The notes under the pieces: model-generated
The model's input: the letters and a program-made list of their open reading frames with translations, nothing else
The model's database searches: none
Told to the model about the DNA's origin: nothing
In this document: in pieces, positions 8,235-16,716 of the stretch
Layout of the letters: each line of letters starts with the position of its first letter
How positions within the stretch are numbered: position 1 is the first letter of the stretch
Made by a program: the position numbers and the translations under genes
Source: an uncultured Oscillospiraceae bacterium
Lineage (GTDB): Bacteria; Bacillota; Clostridia; Oscillospirales; Acutalibacteraceae
Direction of reading: 5' to 3'
Assembly (NCBI GenBank): GCA_902492045.1
Contig: CABUKB010000001.1
Location: 124,001 to 188,000, forward strand
DNA: 64,000 nt

Positions 8235-9986
8235 TTAACCTACAAACGCCAATGGATTGGTTGTTTTTCCGTTAATGCGGATCTCAAAATGGAGATGCGG
8301 CCCGCTGCTGCGGCCGGTACTTCCCACTTTGGCGATGACCTGACCCTTCGATACCTTCTGCCCCGGCTCTACCAAAACCGAACTGCAGTGCGCATACATC
8401 GTCTGATACCCGCCGCCGTGATCAATGAGAACATAGCTGCCGTAGCTCATGCCCCAGCCGCTCGTGTTGGTCTTGACCACCACGCCGCCGTCGGCGGCGA
8501 TAATGCTCTGTCCATAGATACCGCTGGATGAAATGTCGATACCGGAATGCGTTGAGCGTCCCCGCCGGCCATAAGGCGAAGTGATGTTGCGGGTGTAGGG
8601 CATCGGCCAAATAAACTTGCCTGTTGAAATACCATCGCCGGTATAAGCACTCGGATTCACTTTCTTGCCGCCGACAATGACCACCTTATCAACCGGCTCC
8701 CGGATGGTCTGTGTTGACAAGATATTCCGGGACTGTTCCACCCCGTCGATATACGTGACCTCAGCCGTCACCTTCTGCAGACCCTCCTGCCCTTGCGTCT
8801 GCACCTTTTCATAGCCCTCGTACTGTGAGGAATCCTGCACTTTTTTGGTCTGATAGTCCAGTGTCTGTTCATATTCGATGACCCGGGTCACCTGGACGCG
8901 CAGGAAAGACTGGGGTCTCTGCACCACCAACTCGTCCCCGATGTGGATCATATCCCCCTGTTCCGGGTTGAGGGCTTTGAGCTCGCTGATGGTCATGCCG
9001 TGCTTGCTGGCAATCCGGCTGTAAGAATCGCCGGGCACCGCCTCATACCGCTTTTCCACCACTGTCTGGGCGGTCAGATGGGCTTTCATGGCATCCGCGC
9101 TGATGGTGGAGGTTACCGGATACAGGCCGTCCACCACCTCCACTTTTTGCAAAAATTGGGCCTGATCGGTGCCGGTGCCATCCCGATAGCTGTCGAGGAT
9201 GCTGTTGAGGATACTGTCCAGCCGGGCACGGGAAGTCACCGCCCCGATAAACCGGTCGTCCACATATAGGCCGCTCGCTTCGGTGATGGAATCGCTGGAA
9301 GAGGAGAGAATCCGATCACAGACCGCCGTTTCATCCAGCAGTTCCTCGTTGCGCACCACCGCCAAGGTAAGCTTGGGCATCCGTTCCACCTGGAAGGAAT
9401 CGTCGGTATGGATAACCCGCTCGGCCGCCATGGCTGCGGCCGTGTCGAAAACCGATTCATCCGCGATATAGCCGAGCTTCTCACCGCCGTATTCCACTAC
9501 CAGCCCATATTCCAAACCGCTCCAGTACTTGAGCGTAAAAACCATAAGGAACGCCGCGGCGACAGGCGCCGCGATATTGAAAAGGGTAAAAACCGCCTTT
9601 CGGTGACGCCTGACCGCCAGGAAAGGCAAAAGCAGGATCTGCAGCAGCCCCGCCGCAGGATGGCGCCTAAACGCCTGCGAAACCCGGCGCCCGGCCATCG
9701 CAAAACCCTGGCCGATCCGCCGGCATTCGCCGGCGAATGCGCGCAGATGACGCAGCAGTGCCCATTCCAAAAAACGATGCAGGACATGCCCCACAGGGGC
9801 AAGAAAACGGGAGGCCCCGTGGCCGAACATTCGGGCGATCCGAATGACTTGAACGCCGGTGACATAACACAGGCGGTACCCGGCGGCTACCCCTCTGGCG
9901 GCAGCCGTACGGACCCGCATCCACAGAATCCCCATCCCCCGCGCGGTGCGGCGAGCAAGGGCCGGGATCTTATCTTGAAAAAACAA
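8235..9986 (-). CDS. Membrane-anchored LysM-G5-M23 peptidoglycan endopeptidase
   Basis: A 583-aa cell-wall hydrolase. The order is: a basic cytoplasmic N terminus of about 125 residues, one membrane segment (about 131-153), an extracellular spacer, a LysM domain (about 315-360) that binds glycan, a G5 domain (about 370-445), and a C-terminal M23 (LytM) metallopeptidase. The zinc ligands are visible: His480 and Asp484 in HSGID, and His564/His566 in HLHFEI. Proteins of this build cleave peptide cross-bridges during growth or sporulation. The gene is monocistronic, with its own promoter at 10103-10130, a WalR-like box in the leader and a terminator downstream. The long Arg-rich cytoplasmic tail is unusual and could be a protein-interaction region. 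Confidence 0.9.
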   Translation of the reverse strand: MFFQDKIPALARRTARGMGILWMRVRTAAARGVAAGYRLCYVTGVQVIRIARMFGHGASRFLAPVGHVLHRFLEWALLRHLRAFAGECRRIGQGFAMAGRRVSQAFRRHPAAGLLQILLLPFLAVRRHRKAVFTLFNIAAPVAAAFLMVFTLKYWSGLEYGLVVEYGGEKLGYIADESVFDTAAAMAAERVIHTDDSFQVERMPKLTLAVVRNEELLDETAVCDRILSSSSDSITEASGLYVDDRFIGAVTSRARLDSILNSILDSYRDGTGTDQAQFLQKVEVVDGLYPVTSTISADAMKAHLTAQTVVEKRYEAVPGDSYSRIASKHGMTISELKALNPEQGDMIHIGDELVVQRPQSFLRVQVTRVIEYEQTLDYQTKKVQDSSQYEGYEKVQTQGQEGLQKVTAEVTYIDGVEQSRNILSTQTIREPVDKVVIVGGKKVNPSAYTGDGISTGKFIWPMPYTRNITSPYGRRGRSTHSGIDISSSGIYGQSIIAADGGVVVKTNTSGWGMSYGSYVLIDHGGGYQTMYAHCSSVLVEPGQKVSKGQVIAKVGSTGRSSGPHLHFEIRINGKTTNPLAFVG

Positions 9987-10074
9987 CGGTACTCACTCCC
10001 TCATTGCCGTCCAGACCGGCGTTGTCGGCTCCGGTCGGATTCACAAAGACTGGGCGGATATCCGTCCTTTAAAA

Positions 10075-10091
10075 GTTACAACTTTGTAACA
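10075..10091 (-). promoter_or_regulatory. Candidate WalR (YycF) box
   Basis: Read on the minus strand, the site is TGTTAC-AAAGT-TGTAAC, an exact fit to the WalR consensus TGTWAH-N5-TGTWAH. It also forms the inverted repeat GTTACAA-CT-TTGTAAC. It lies just downstream of the -10 box of the M23 hydrolase gene, a class of gene commonly under WalRK control. A position past the start site would suit repression better than activation. Confidence 0.5.
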
Positions 10092-10102
10092 ACCTGTTCT
10101 CT

Positions 10103-10130
10103 ATTATACTCAAAATTTTCCGGAAAGCAA
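10103..10130 (-). promoter_or_regulatory. Promoter of the M23 peptidase gene
   Basis: On the minus strand: TTGCTT (10130-10125), a 16-nt spacer, then TATAAT (10108-10103). The gene starts about 115 nt downstream. Confidence 0.6.
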
Positions 10131-10413
10131 CCTCTCCTTTCCAACTTTATACTTTTTTGTTATAATATTTTGCACATAAACAATTTTATTTGTTAATAAT
10201 ATACATTTACAGGCCGCTTTTTTCTTATAATAACCGACAGAATATCCAATATTTTCCTACCCAACTGAATGGCCAGACAGGAAACCGTTGGGAAAGGGTG
10301 TGTTCCATTGGTAAAAATGCGAAACCGGTATAATTTCATCTCCTGCATCCGATACTAACTATGCGCAGCAATGCGTAATTTCACAAATGAAGGTGGATGA
10401 AGGAGTGAAGAAC

Positions 10414-10626
10414 GTGCTGGACAGACTGGCCCTGATCCTTGTTGTCATTGGCGCCATCAACTGGGGCAGCATCGGCTTGTTCCAATTCGACATAGTGGGA
10501 TGGGCTTTTGGCGGACAGGGCGCCGCGGTCAGCCGAGTGATCTACACCATTGTCGCCTTGGCCGGTATCTGGTGCATTTCCTTGTTTTTCCGGGAACGGG
10601 AGGAAATTCTCGAGCATCACGACTGA
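10414..10626 (+). CDS. DUF378 family small membrane protein
   Basis: A small protein of about 70 residues with two hydrophobic helices. It carries the family signature LDRLALILVVIGAINWGSIGLF at its start and VIYTIVALAGIW in the second helix, as in the YuzA/DUF378 proteins of Firmicutes, whose function is not known. The GTG at 10414 is preferred because an AAGGAG Shine-Dalgarno lies 8 nt upstream and family members begin at this point. An in-frame ATG at 10387 would add nine residues but has no ribosome binding site. A strong terminator follows directly. Confidence 0.8.
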   Translation: MLDRLALILVVIGAINWGSIGLFQFDIVGWAFGGQGAAVSRVIYTIVALAGIWCISLFFREREEILEHHD

Positions 10627-10636
10627 TCGGTCACAT

Positions 10637-10674
10637 AAAAAGAGCGGGAGTGCGGTGAGCATCCCGCTCTTTTT
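10637..10674 (+). terminator. Terminator after DUF378 gene
   Basis: A perfect 13-bp stem, AAAAAGAGCGGGA (10637-10649) / TCCCGCTCTTTTT (10662-10674), with its T-rich arm at the 3' end. Confidence 0.88.
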
Positions 10675-10763
10675 ACATAGTCCGGATACTGCATCGGTCG
10701 TCCCGCGTTTTGTATCATCCCGCTCCTTTTCGCCCATACTAGGGTAAAATCCGGAAAGCGGGG

Positions 10764-11711
10764 ATGGATATGCGCCCGGCCAAACTGGCCCGTATACAAC
10801 TAAAGGGAAACTGGAACGGGGCGATCACCGTTCAGTGCATCGTGCTGGCAGCCGACATTCTGCTCACCGTTTCGGAATTCAGCGCACTGATCCTGATGGG
10901 GCTCGGAGTGGACCAGGGAATTTCCATAGACGGGCTTTTGCAGGGGCGGGACAACGGCTGGCGTCTCGGGATCCTCGGCATGGCGCTGCTGGCCGATCTG
11001 CTCCTCACCTCTCCCCTGCGGGCCGGACAGGCTGCCTATTACCGTCTTCTATCCGATCCCGGCCCGCCTCCGCTCCATCCGGTTTCCGAGGTGACAGACG
11101 ACAACGGCACGCATCTGGTAGCCAGTGCGGAACCGGATCCCGCCGCGCAGACGGTTCCTACCCGTATCATTTGGCGTTTCTATCGCGCAAAATGGTACGG
11201 CAAGGCTATACGCTGGCGCCTGTCCCTTTGGGGACTGCGCGCGTTTTGGAGCGTGGTCTTTATCGCTCCCGCCGCCCTGACGCTTGGATATGGGGACTGG
11301 CTGCGGCGCGGGGGCGGCAACACCGCGCTGACAGAAATCACCATGCTTTTTTCAATCATATTCGGGCTGTTTGCGCTCATCGCCGGGTTTATTGCCGTGG
11401 AACTGGTCATGCTGCGGTATATGCCCTCCGGCTATCTGTTGGCCGAACAGCCGACGGTCCGGGCGGCGGTCCGGGAATCCAGACACCTGATGAAAGGGCG
11501 GGTGGGTGACATGGCCTGGCTGTACCTGGGCTTTTCCGGCTGGCTGTTCGCCTGTTTCGCTTTTCTGCCTTATTTTTATGTTTCCCCCCTGTTTTTGACC
11601 GTACGGGCGGGGGCTGTCCACCGCCTGCAAAGGATCTCTCCCACCGACGTGCCTTCCCCGGTATCCCGTGTCCGCCGCCGGCATAAAGCTCCGCGCCGGC
11701 GCCATGCCTGA
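10764..11711 (+). CDS. DUF975-like integral membrane protein
   Basis: A 315-aa protein with four to five hydrophobic segments. The N terminus (ARIQLKGNWNGAI) and the C-terminal pattern SRHLMKGRVGDMAWLYLGFSGW resemble the DUF975 family, in which a conserved SRxLMKG precedes the last helices. No enzymatic motif is visible and the family role is not established. A charged loop of about 60 residues (about 95-150) separates the first and second membrane blocks. It is a single gene between the DUF378 terminator and the SNF2 promoter. Confidence 0.65.
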   Translation: MDMRPAKLARIQLKGNWNGAITVQCIVLAADILLTVSEFSALILMGLGVDQGISIDGLLQGRDNGWRLGILGMALLADLLLTSPLRAGQAAYYRLLSDPGPPPLHPVSEVTDDNGTHLVASAEPDPAAQTVPTRIIWRFYRAKWYGKAIRWRLSLWGLRAFWSVVFIAPAALTLGYGDWLRRGGGNTALTEITMLFSIIFGLFALIAGFIAVELVMLRYMPSGYLLAEQPTVRAAVRESRHLMKGRVGDMAWLYLGFSGWLFACFAFLPYFYVSPLFLTVRAGAVHRLQRISPTDVPSPVSRVRRRHKAPRRRHA

Positions 11712-12074
11712 ATGATTTTTGACCGGAACAAAAGAGGGCCCGGCCCATATTCTCATAAATCCCGTTATCCCGCTTTTTTCGGATGCGTTGCCGATCTTGT
11801 GGAGTCGCAACGCATCCTTATTTCGTTGTGCGGGCGCCGGAACCCGGCTATTTTCCGGTGGCGTCTGCGGGTGAGTGTATGGCAGGCATCCTTGCGCCGC
11901 GATGCGAATCGGTGATTGGCCCTTGCCAATCCCGCAGCCCCTCTTTTTCGCGCGGCGTTGCCGCCGGGAATTTTCATCAGCCGGGGACTATATGTGGCCC
12001 TTTTCCCTTGTCAGGCCGTCCTTTTCAGAGTATAATAATAGGATAGCATCCCGGAAAGGAGGCGCGGCATCTTC
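11712..12074. other. Intergenic region upstream of the SNF2 gene
   Basis: 363 bp. The last 70 bp hold a good promoter and ribosome binding site for the SNF2 helicase. Upstream of that only weak self-complementarity is seen (ATTGG/CCAAT around 11915-11930); no convincing gene or structured RNA was found. Confidence 0.5.
12008..12036 (+). promoter_or_regulatory. Promoter of the SNF2 helicase gene
   Basis: TTGTCA (12008-12013), a 17-nt spacer and TATAAT (12031-12036). The ATG is 38 nt downstream, after a GGAAAGGAGG ribosome binding site. Confidence 0.82.
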
Positions 12075-15000
12075 ATGTCTCTGTTTTCACTCAAACGCAT
12101 TGCAGGGGAGGCCCAAAACCGTCAGACCTATCTGCGCGGTGTCTCTTGTTACAACGCCGGCAAAGTCGGCCGCGTCATCCGGGATCGGGACGACTTTTAC
12201 GAGGAATTCTTGCATGCCGACGTGGAAAACGATGCCCGCGACGGGTATTATCACGTCGAGGTGGGTTTCGGCCCTCAGGGTGACGCCGATTTTTATGACT
12301 GCGGCTGCGAAGCATACCGTCAGGGGAACGGCGCCTGCCAGCACATCGTCGCGGTGATGGTTCACAAATACTATGCCGATATGCTCACCGGCCTGTCCTC
12401 CCCGCCTTTGGCGCAGGGGAAAGCTGCCTTGGCCGCCCGTACCGATGAATCGGCCCGCCGGATGATGAACCGCTATCTCTCCCGTCAGGCGGCCGAACTG
12501 GTCGCCCATTCCACGGCCGGACAGGAGCCGGTATTTTTATCTCCTATCCTGCGTTTGGGGCAGAGGCAGGCGGAACTATCCTTCACCCTCGGACGCCGCC
12601 GTCCCTATGTGCTCAAAGATATCGGGAAGTTCTGCGAAGATGTGAAAAAGCGGGAAACCGTGGAATACGGGAGACAACTGCGCTTTCTCCATCATCCGGG
12701 CAGTTTCGATCCGGACAGCCGGAACCTGCTCTCTTTTCTGCTCGACACCTACGAAGACATCGCGCATCCGCAGCGGGGTTCCATCGGCTCTCTGCATCCT
12801 CATATCGGCCGGGATCTGCTCCTCAGTCCCGCCGCGCTCGACCGCTTTTTTTCCGTATGCGAGGGACGGGACATCACCCTGCGGGGAGACGGACCGGATC
12901 TTCATTCCCTGCGTTTGAAGACCGGCAACCCCGTCCTGACGCTCGATGTTCAGCGTTCGGATGTGAAAAAGGGATTCCAATTCTCGGGGGATCCTTTTTC
13001 GGTGGTGTGCGGCACCGAGTCGATCTATGTCGCCAAAGACGGCGTCTTGGCCCGCTGCACACCCGATTATGCAGAACAAATGCGGGATTTTCTGCCTGCG
13101 CTTCAGGCGTCCGGCTATACCCTTTTCATCGCGGATGAGGACATGCCGGATTTCTGCGGCAGTGTACTGCCCGTTGTCGGACGATTCATGGAATTGACCG
13201 GTCAGGCCGACCAGTTGGAACCCTATCTCCCAGAGGATCCCGAAATGGAAATCACCCTCGATTCCCCCGAACCCGGCCTTATCACCGCCCGGGTGTACAG
13301 TTGTTACGGTGGGGAAAAGGTCCCGCTTCTCGACCTGTCCGGCAATTCTCTGATGGAGGGCGGCCCCAGACGCAACCGTCTGGAAGAGTTCCGTTTCCGG
13401 TTGGTCATCCAACAGTATTTTCCAAACTGCGTCCCCTCCTCCGGCCTGATGGTCTGCCGGATGGACGACGACGAACTATACCGTTTTTTAACCGAGGGGC
13501 TTGCGGAGTTGCACGAGATCGGCACCGTCCGTCTCTCCGAGAATTTCCGAAACCTGGAGCTTGCTCCCATCCCCCGTTTGTCGGTCGGGGTCGGTTTGTC
13601 GGGCGGCCTGCTCGATTTTGAATTCGATACGGAGGGCCTTGATACCGCCGAGCTCATGCGGGTTGTGGAAAGCTATCGCCGCCGTCAGCCCTATCATCGC
13701 TTAAAAAACGGCCGGTTTGTCCCAATGGAAGGATCGCTTAAGGAATTCGCCCAGCTGGCCGATGGCCTGGAACTCGGGGAGGAGGAACTCTCCGCAGGCC
13801 GTGCCCGCTTGCCGGCTTACCGGGCACTGTATCTCGACCGTGTGCTTCACGACAGCACCTCGTCCGATTTCCGTCAGGACCGCCGTTTCAGCGAATTGAT
13901 CCGCCGCGTCCATCATGCCGCCGATGCCGGTTTTCATCCGCCTGCCTCATTGGAAGAGGTGCTGCGTCCGTATCAGAAGACCGGGTACCGTTGGCTGAAA
14001 ACGATGGAAGAATATGGATTCGGCGGCATTCTCGCCGACGACATGGGGCTGGGAAAAACTTTGGAGGTCCTGTCCCTATTTCTTGCCGCCAAAGAGGCGG
14101 GGCAGCCGGGCCCGTCCCTCGTGGTCTGTCCCGCCTCGCTGATTCTCAACTGGGAGAGCGAAACCCGGCGGTTCGCCCCATCCCTGACCGTACTGCCCAT
14201 CCTCGGCGGCGCCGAGCAGAGGGAGGCCGCCATCGCCGATATCGGGCAATATGACGTGGCGATCACCTCCTACGACCTGCTCAAACGGGACATGGCGTTG
14301 TATCAAAAGATCACGTTTCATTATCTTGTCCTCGATGAAGCCCAATATATCAAGAACCATGCCACTCAGAACGCCAGGGCGGTCAAGACGCTCCACAGCC
14401 GCCAGCGTTTTGCCCTGACCGGTACCCCCATTGAAAACCGCCTGAGCGAACTGTGGAGCATCTTCGATTTTCTCATGCCGGGGTTTCTGCACCGCTACAA
14501 CCGTTTCCAGGAGCGCTTTGAACGGCCCATCGTCAAAAATGCCGATGCCGAGGCGCTCGAACGGCTGCACCGCATGACTTCTCCCTTTGTCCTCCGCCGC
14601 TTAAAACGGGATGTTCTGCACGACCTGCCCGAGAAAACCGAAAGCATCCGCGCCTGTGTGATGGGAGAGGAACAGCGCGCCCTCTACCTCGGGAACGTAC
14701 TCAAGGCCCGGGAACGGCTCGCCAGTCTCGCCCTGAACAATCCAGACAGCAGCCGTATGGCCCTGCTCTCTCTGCTCACCCGCCTGCGCCAGATCTGCTG
14801 TGACCCCGCCCTTTGTTATGAAGATTATACAGGCGGGAGTACCAAGCTCGACAGCTGCCTGGAACTGCTGCGTGAGGCCGCCGATGGCGGACACAAGGTG
14901 TTGCTTTTTTCACAGTTCACCTCCATGCTCGCGATCCTGGAAGACCGCCTGAAACGGGAAGGGATGACCTTCTACACGCTGCAGGGCTCCACTTCCAAGA

Positions 15001-15344
15001 AAAAAAGAGCCGCCCTGGTGGAAGCCTTCAACCGGGACGCAACCCAGGTTTTTCTCATTTCCCTGAAAGCCGGCGGCACCGGCCTCAACCTGACCGGCGC
15101 CGATGTGGTCATTCATTACGACCCCTGGTGGAACCTTTCCGCCCAGGAACAGGCCACCGACCGGGCTTACCGTATCGGACAGAAAAACAATGTGCAGGTC
15201 TATAAGCTGATCGTCCGCGATACCGTCGAAGAAAAAATCCTCCGTCTTCAGGAGAGTAAAAAGGAACTGGCGGATGCCGTGATCCGGCAAGGCGGCCCCC
15301 TCCTCACCCTTACCCCGGATGAGATCGCCGGACTGCTTGGATAG
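12075..15344 (+). CDS. SWIM zinc-finger SNF2-family DNA-dependent ATPase
   Basis: A 1089-aa Swi2/Snf2 translocase. An N-terminal SWIM zinc finger is visible as Cys76-x-Cys78-x9-Cys88-x-His90. A middle region of about 500 residues follows (bacterial SNF2-associated type). The ATPase core contains motif I DDMGLGKT (about 654-661), a DEAQ box in LVLDEAQYIKN (about 752-762), motif III ALTGTPIENRLSELWS (about 780), and the helicase C lobe with GTGLNLTGAD and QATDRAYRIGQ near residues 1005-1040. Such proteins remodel protein-DNA complexes; bacterial examples relate to RapA but are not characterised in detail. It has its own promoter and a shared terminator downstream. Confidence 0.92.
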   Translation: MSLFSLKRIAGEAQNRQTYLRGVSCYNAGKVGRVIRDRDDFYEEFLHADVENDARDGYYHVEVGFGPQGDADFYDCGCEAYRQGNGACQHIVAVMVHKYYADMLTGLSSPPLAQGKAALAARTDESARRMMNRYLSRQAAELVAHSTAGQEPVFLSPILRLGQRQAELSFTLGRRRPYVLKDIGKFCEDVKKRETVEYGRQLRFLHHPGSFDPDSRNLLSFLLDTYEDIAHPQRGSIGSLHPHIGRDLLLSPAALDRFFSVCEGRDITLRGDGPDLHSLRLKTGNPVLTLDVQRSDVKKGFQFSGDPFSVVCGTESIYVAKDGVLARCTPDYAEQMRDFLPALQASGYTLFIADEDMPDFCGSVLPVVGRFMELTGQADQLEPYLPEDPEMEITLDSPEPGLITARVYSCYGGEKVPLLDLSGNSLMEGGPRRNRLEEFRFRLVIQQYFPNCVPSSGLMVCRMDDDELYRFLTEGLAELHEIGTVRLSENFRNLELAPIPRLSVGVGLSGGLLDFEFDTEGLDTAELMRVVESYRRRQPYHRLKNGRFVPMEGSLKEFAQLADGLELGEEELSAGRARLPAYRALYLDRVLHDSTSSDFRQDRRFSELIRRVHHAADAGFHPPASLEEVLRPYQKTGYRWLKTMEEYGFGGILADDMGLGKTLEVLSLFLAAKEAGQPGPSLVVCPASLILNWESETRRFAPSLTVLPILGGAEQREAAIADIGQYDVAITSYDLLKRDMALYQKITFHYLVLDEAQYIKNHATQNARAVKTLHSRQRFALTGTPIENRLSELWSIFDFLMPGFLHRYNRFQERFERPIVKNADAEALERLHRMTSPFVLRRLKRDVLHDLPEKTESIRACVMGEEQRALYLGNVLKARERLASLALNNPDSSRMALLSLLTRLRQICCDPALCYEDYTGGSTKLDSCLELLREAADGGHKVLLFSQFTSMLAILEDRLKREGMTFYTLQGSTSKKKRAALVEAFNRDATQVFLISLKAGGTGLNLTGADVVIHYDPWWNLSAQEQATDRAYRIGQKNNVQVYKLIVRDTVEEKILRLQESKKELADAVIRQGGPLLTLTPDEIAGLLG

Positions 15345-15475
15345 CGGCGTCAAAAGCGGATATGGGGATGGAGATGAGTCAAACAGGGAACGGCTTCTCT
15401 CCGGAATACCGCTTTCCTTCGTCAGGACAGCACCCGCGATTTTCTCCGATTACGGCTATAAGCACAACGCAAACA

Positions 15476-15508
15476 AAACCGGCGCCGTTCAAAAAACGGC
15501 GCCGGTTT
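15476..15508. terminator. Bidirectional terminator between SNF2 and DegV genes
   Basis: A perfect 14-bp stem, AAACCGGCGCCGTT (15476-15489) / AACGGCGCCGGTTT (15495-15508), with a 5-nt loop, between convergent genes. Confidence 0.82.
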
Positions 15509-15600
15509 GTGTCGTTTGGTCTATTGACGGTTGGTTTTTCCGCCTGTTTCCTCTGGTCCCAGCCATTTCCTGCCGGGTCAGGCATCGCCGCACAGAGCCA

Positions 15601-16470
15601 TCACCGGCCGGTGCCCATAAAGAACAGCGCGACGGTGCCGGGGCCGGAATGGCTACCGATCACCGCGCCGATGTTGTGAATCAGGAATTTCTGCACGCCC
15701 AGGGCCTCCCGCACATATTGAGCGGTTTTCTCCGCGTCCTCTTTCGCGTCGCCGTGGGAAATAAACACCATTTGATCCTTGGCATTGGGCAGCGCGGTTT
15801 CCTTCATTTTAGCCGCGAGTGCTTTTAAGGACGCATCCCGGCCCCGCACCTTGCTCATCAAAATCAAATGCCCCTCGTTGTCCACATGCAATACCGGCTT
15901 GATCCCGAGCAGGGATCCAAATACAGCGGAGGTCTTGGACACCCGCCCGCCCCGATGCAGATGCATCAGGTCGTCTACCGTGAACCAATGGCACAAATGC
16001 AGCTTGTTTTCTTCCAGCCATTTGGCGTTTTCATCAATGCTCATGCCCGCTTTGCGGTTTTCATCCGCATAATATACCAGCAGCCCCTCGCCCATGGATG
16101 CGGCCAAAGAATCCACTACCAAAATCTTCCGGTCGGGATATTTTCCGCGAAGTTCCTCCGCGCCGCGGGCACAGGACTCATAGGTGCCGGACAGACCGCT
16201 CGAAAACGCAATGTGCAGCACGTCCTCGCCCGCAGCCAGAAATGGTTCCACAAAATCGACGAACTCGTAGGTATTGACCTGCATCGTGGATGCCGTCTCC
16301 CCTTGACGGAGCCGGTCATAGAACTCCTTGGATGTCATGTTCAGGCCGGGGCCTTCGCGGTATTCCTCCCCGCCGATTTGAAACGCCATACCGACGCAGA
16401 CGATCCCGCGCTCATTCAAAAACTCCTGCGGCAAATCCGCTGTAGATTCGGTCGTAATACGGTAGCTCAT
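15601..16470 (-). CDS. DegV family fatty-acid-binding protein
   Basis: A 289-aa DegV/FakB-type protein that binds a fatty acid for phosphorylation by a FakA kinase. The N-terminal TESTADLP motif, the lipid-carboxylate motif SSGLSGTY (about residues 90-97) and the C-terminal signature RGGRVSKTSAVFGSLLGIKPVL (about 175-195) are present. The usual TSQ near residue 62 is TMQ here. No fakA gene is in the window. It is a single gene with a near-consensus promoter containing a 14-bp palindrome. Confidence 0.9.
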   Translation of the reverse strand: MSYRITTESTADLPQEFLNERGIVCVGMAFQIGGEEYREGPGLNMTSKEFYDRLRQGETASTMQVNTYEFVDFVEPFLAAGEDVLHIAFSSGLSGTYESCARGAEELRGKYPDRKILVVDSLAASMGEGLLVYYADENRKAGMSIDENAKWLEENKLHLCHWFTVDDLMHLHRGGRVSKTSAVFGSLLGIKPVLHVDNEGHLILMSKVRGRDASLKALAAKMKETALPNAKDQMVFISHGDAKEDAEKTAQYVREALGVQKFLIHNIGAVIGSHSGPGTVALFFMGTGR

Positions 16471-16505
16471 ATCGTTCCTCCTGCGACAATCTCGTTTTCA
16501 AGACC

Positions 16506-16534
16506 ATGTTACATTATTTCGCTTGACATGTCAA
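16506..16534 (-). promoter_or_regulatory. Promoter of degV with palindromic -35 region
   Basis: On the minus strand: TTGACA (16534-16529), a 17-nt spacer, TAACAT (16511-16506). A perfect 14-bp palindrome, CTTGACATGTCAAG (16522-16535), spans the whole -35 box and could be a repressor operator. Confidence 0.7.
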
Positions 16535-16677
16535 GGTATACCTTCAAAAATTTCCATTGAACCGCTCCTGCTTCGTTGCCCGGGCGGGGACAGTCTCCAG
16601 GGCCGTTTTCGCCGGGCGGGCTGTTTCAAACAATAGGGTATCCCCCGGTAGAATCGGAGGCATCCCTACGCAGCCAA

Positions 16678-16704
16678 AACCGCCGCACGTGTCGTGCGGC
16701 GGTT
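16678..16704 (-). terminator. Terminator of the O-antigen-ligase-like gene
   Basis: A 12-bp stem, AACCGCCGCACG (16678-16689) / CGTGCGGCGGTT (16693-16704), followed on the minus strand by TTTTGG, 13 bp after the stop codon. Confidence 0.78.
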
Positions 16705-16716
16705 CGCAGAGTATTG

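Larger units (their letters stand above)
9987..10413. other. Intergenic region between divergent genes
   Basis: 427 bp, markedly AT-rich between 10080 and 10260. It holds the minus-strand promoter and candidate WalR box of the M23 peptidase gene. A plus-strand promoter for the DUF378 gene was not clearly visible. No other gene is seen. Confidence 0.6.

Noticed and set aside
9408..10196. 262-codon plus-strand frame opposite the M23 gene start
   Set aside because: Antisense to the N-terminal half of the M23 protein and its promoter; no motif or ribosome binding site.
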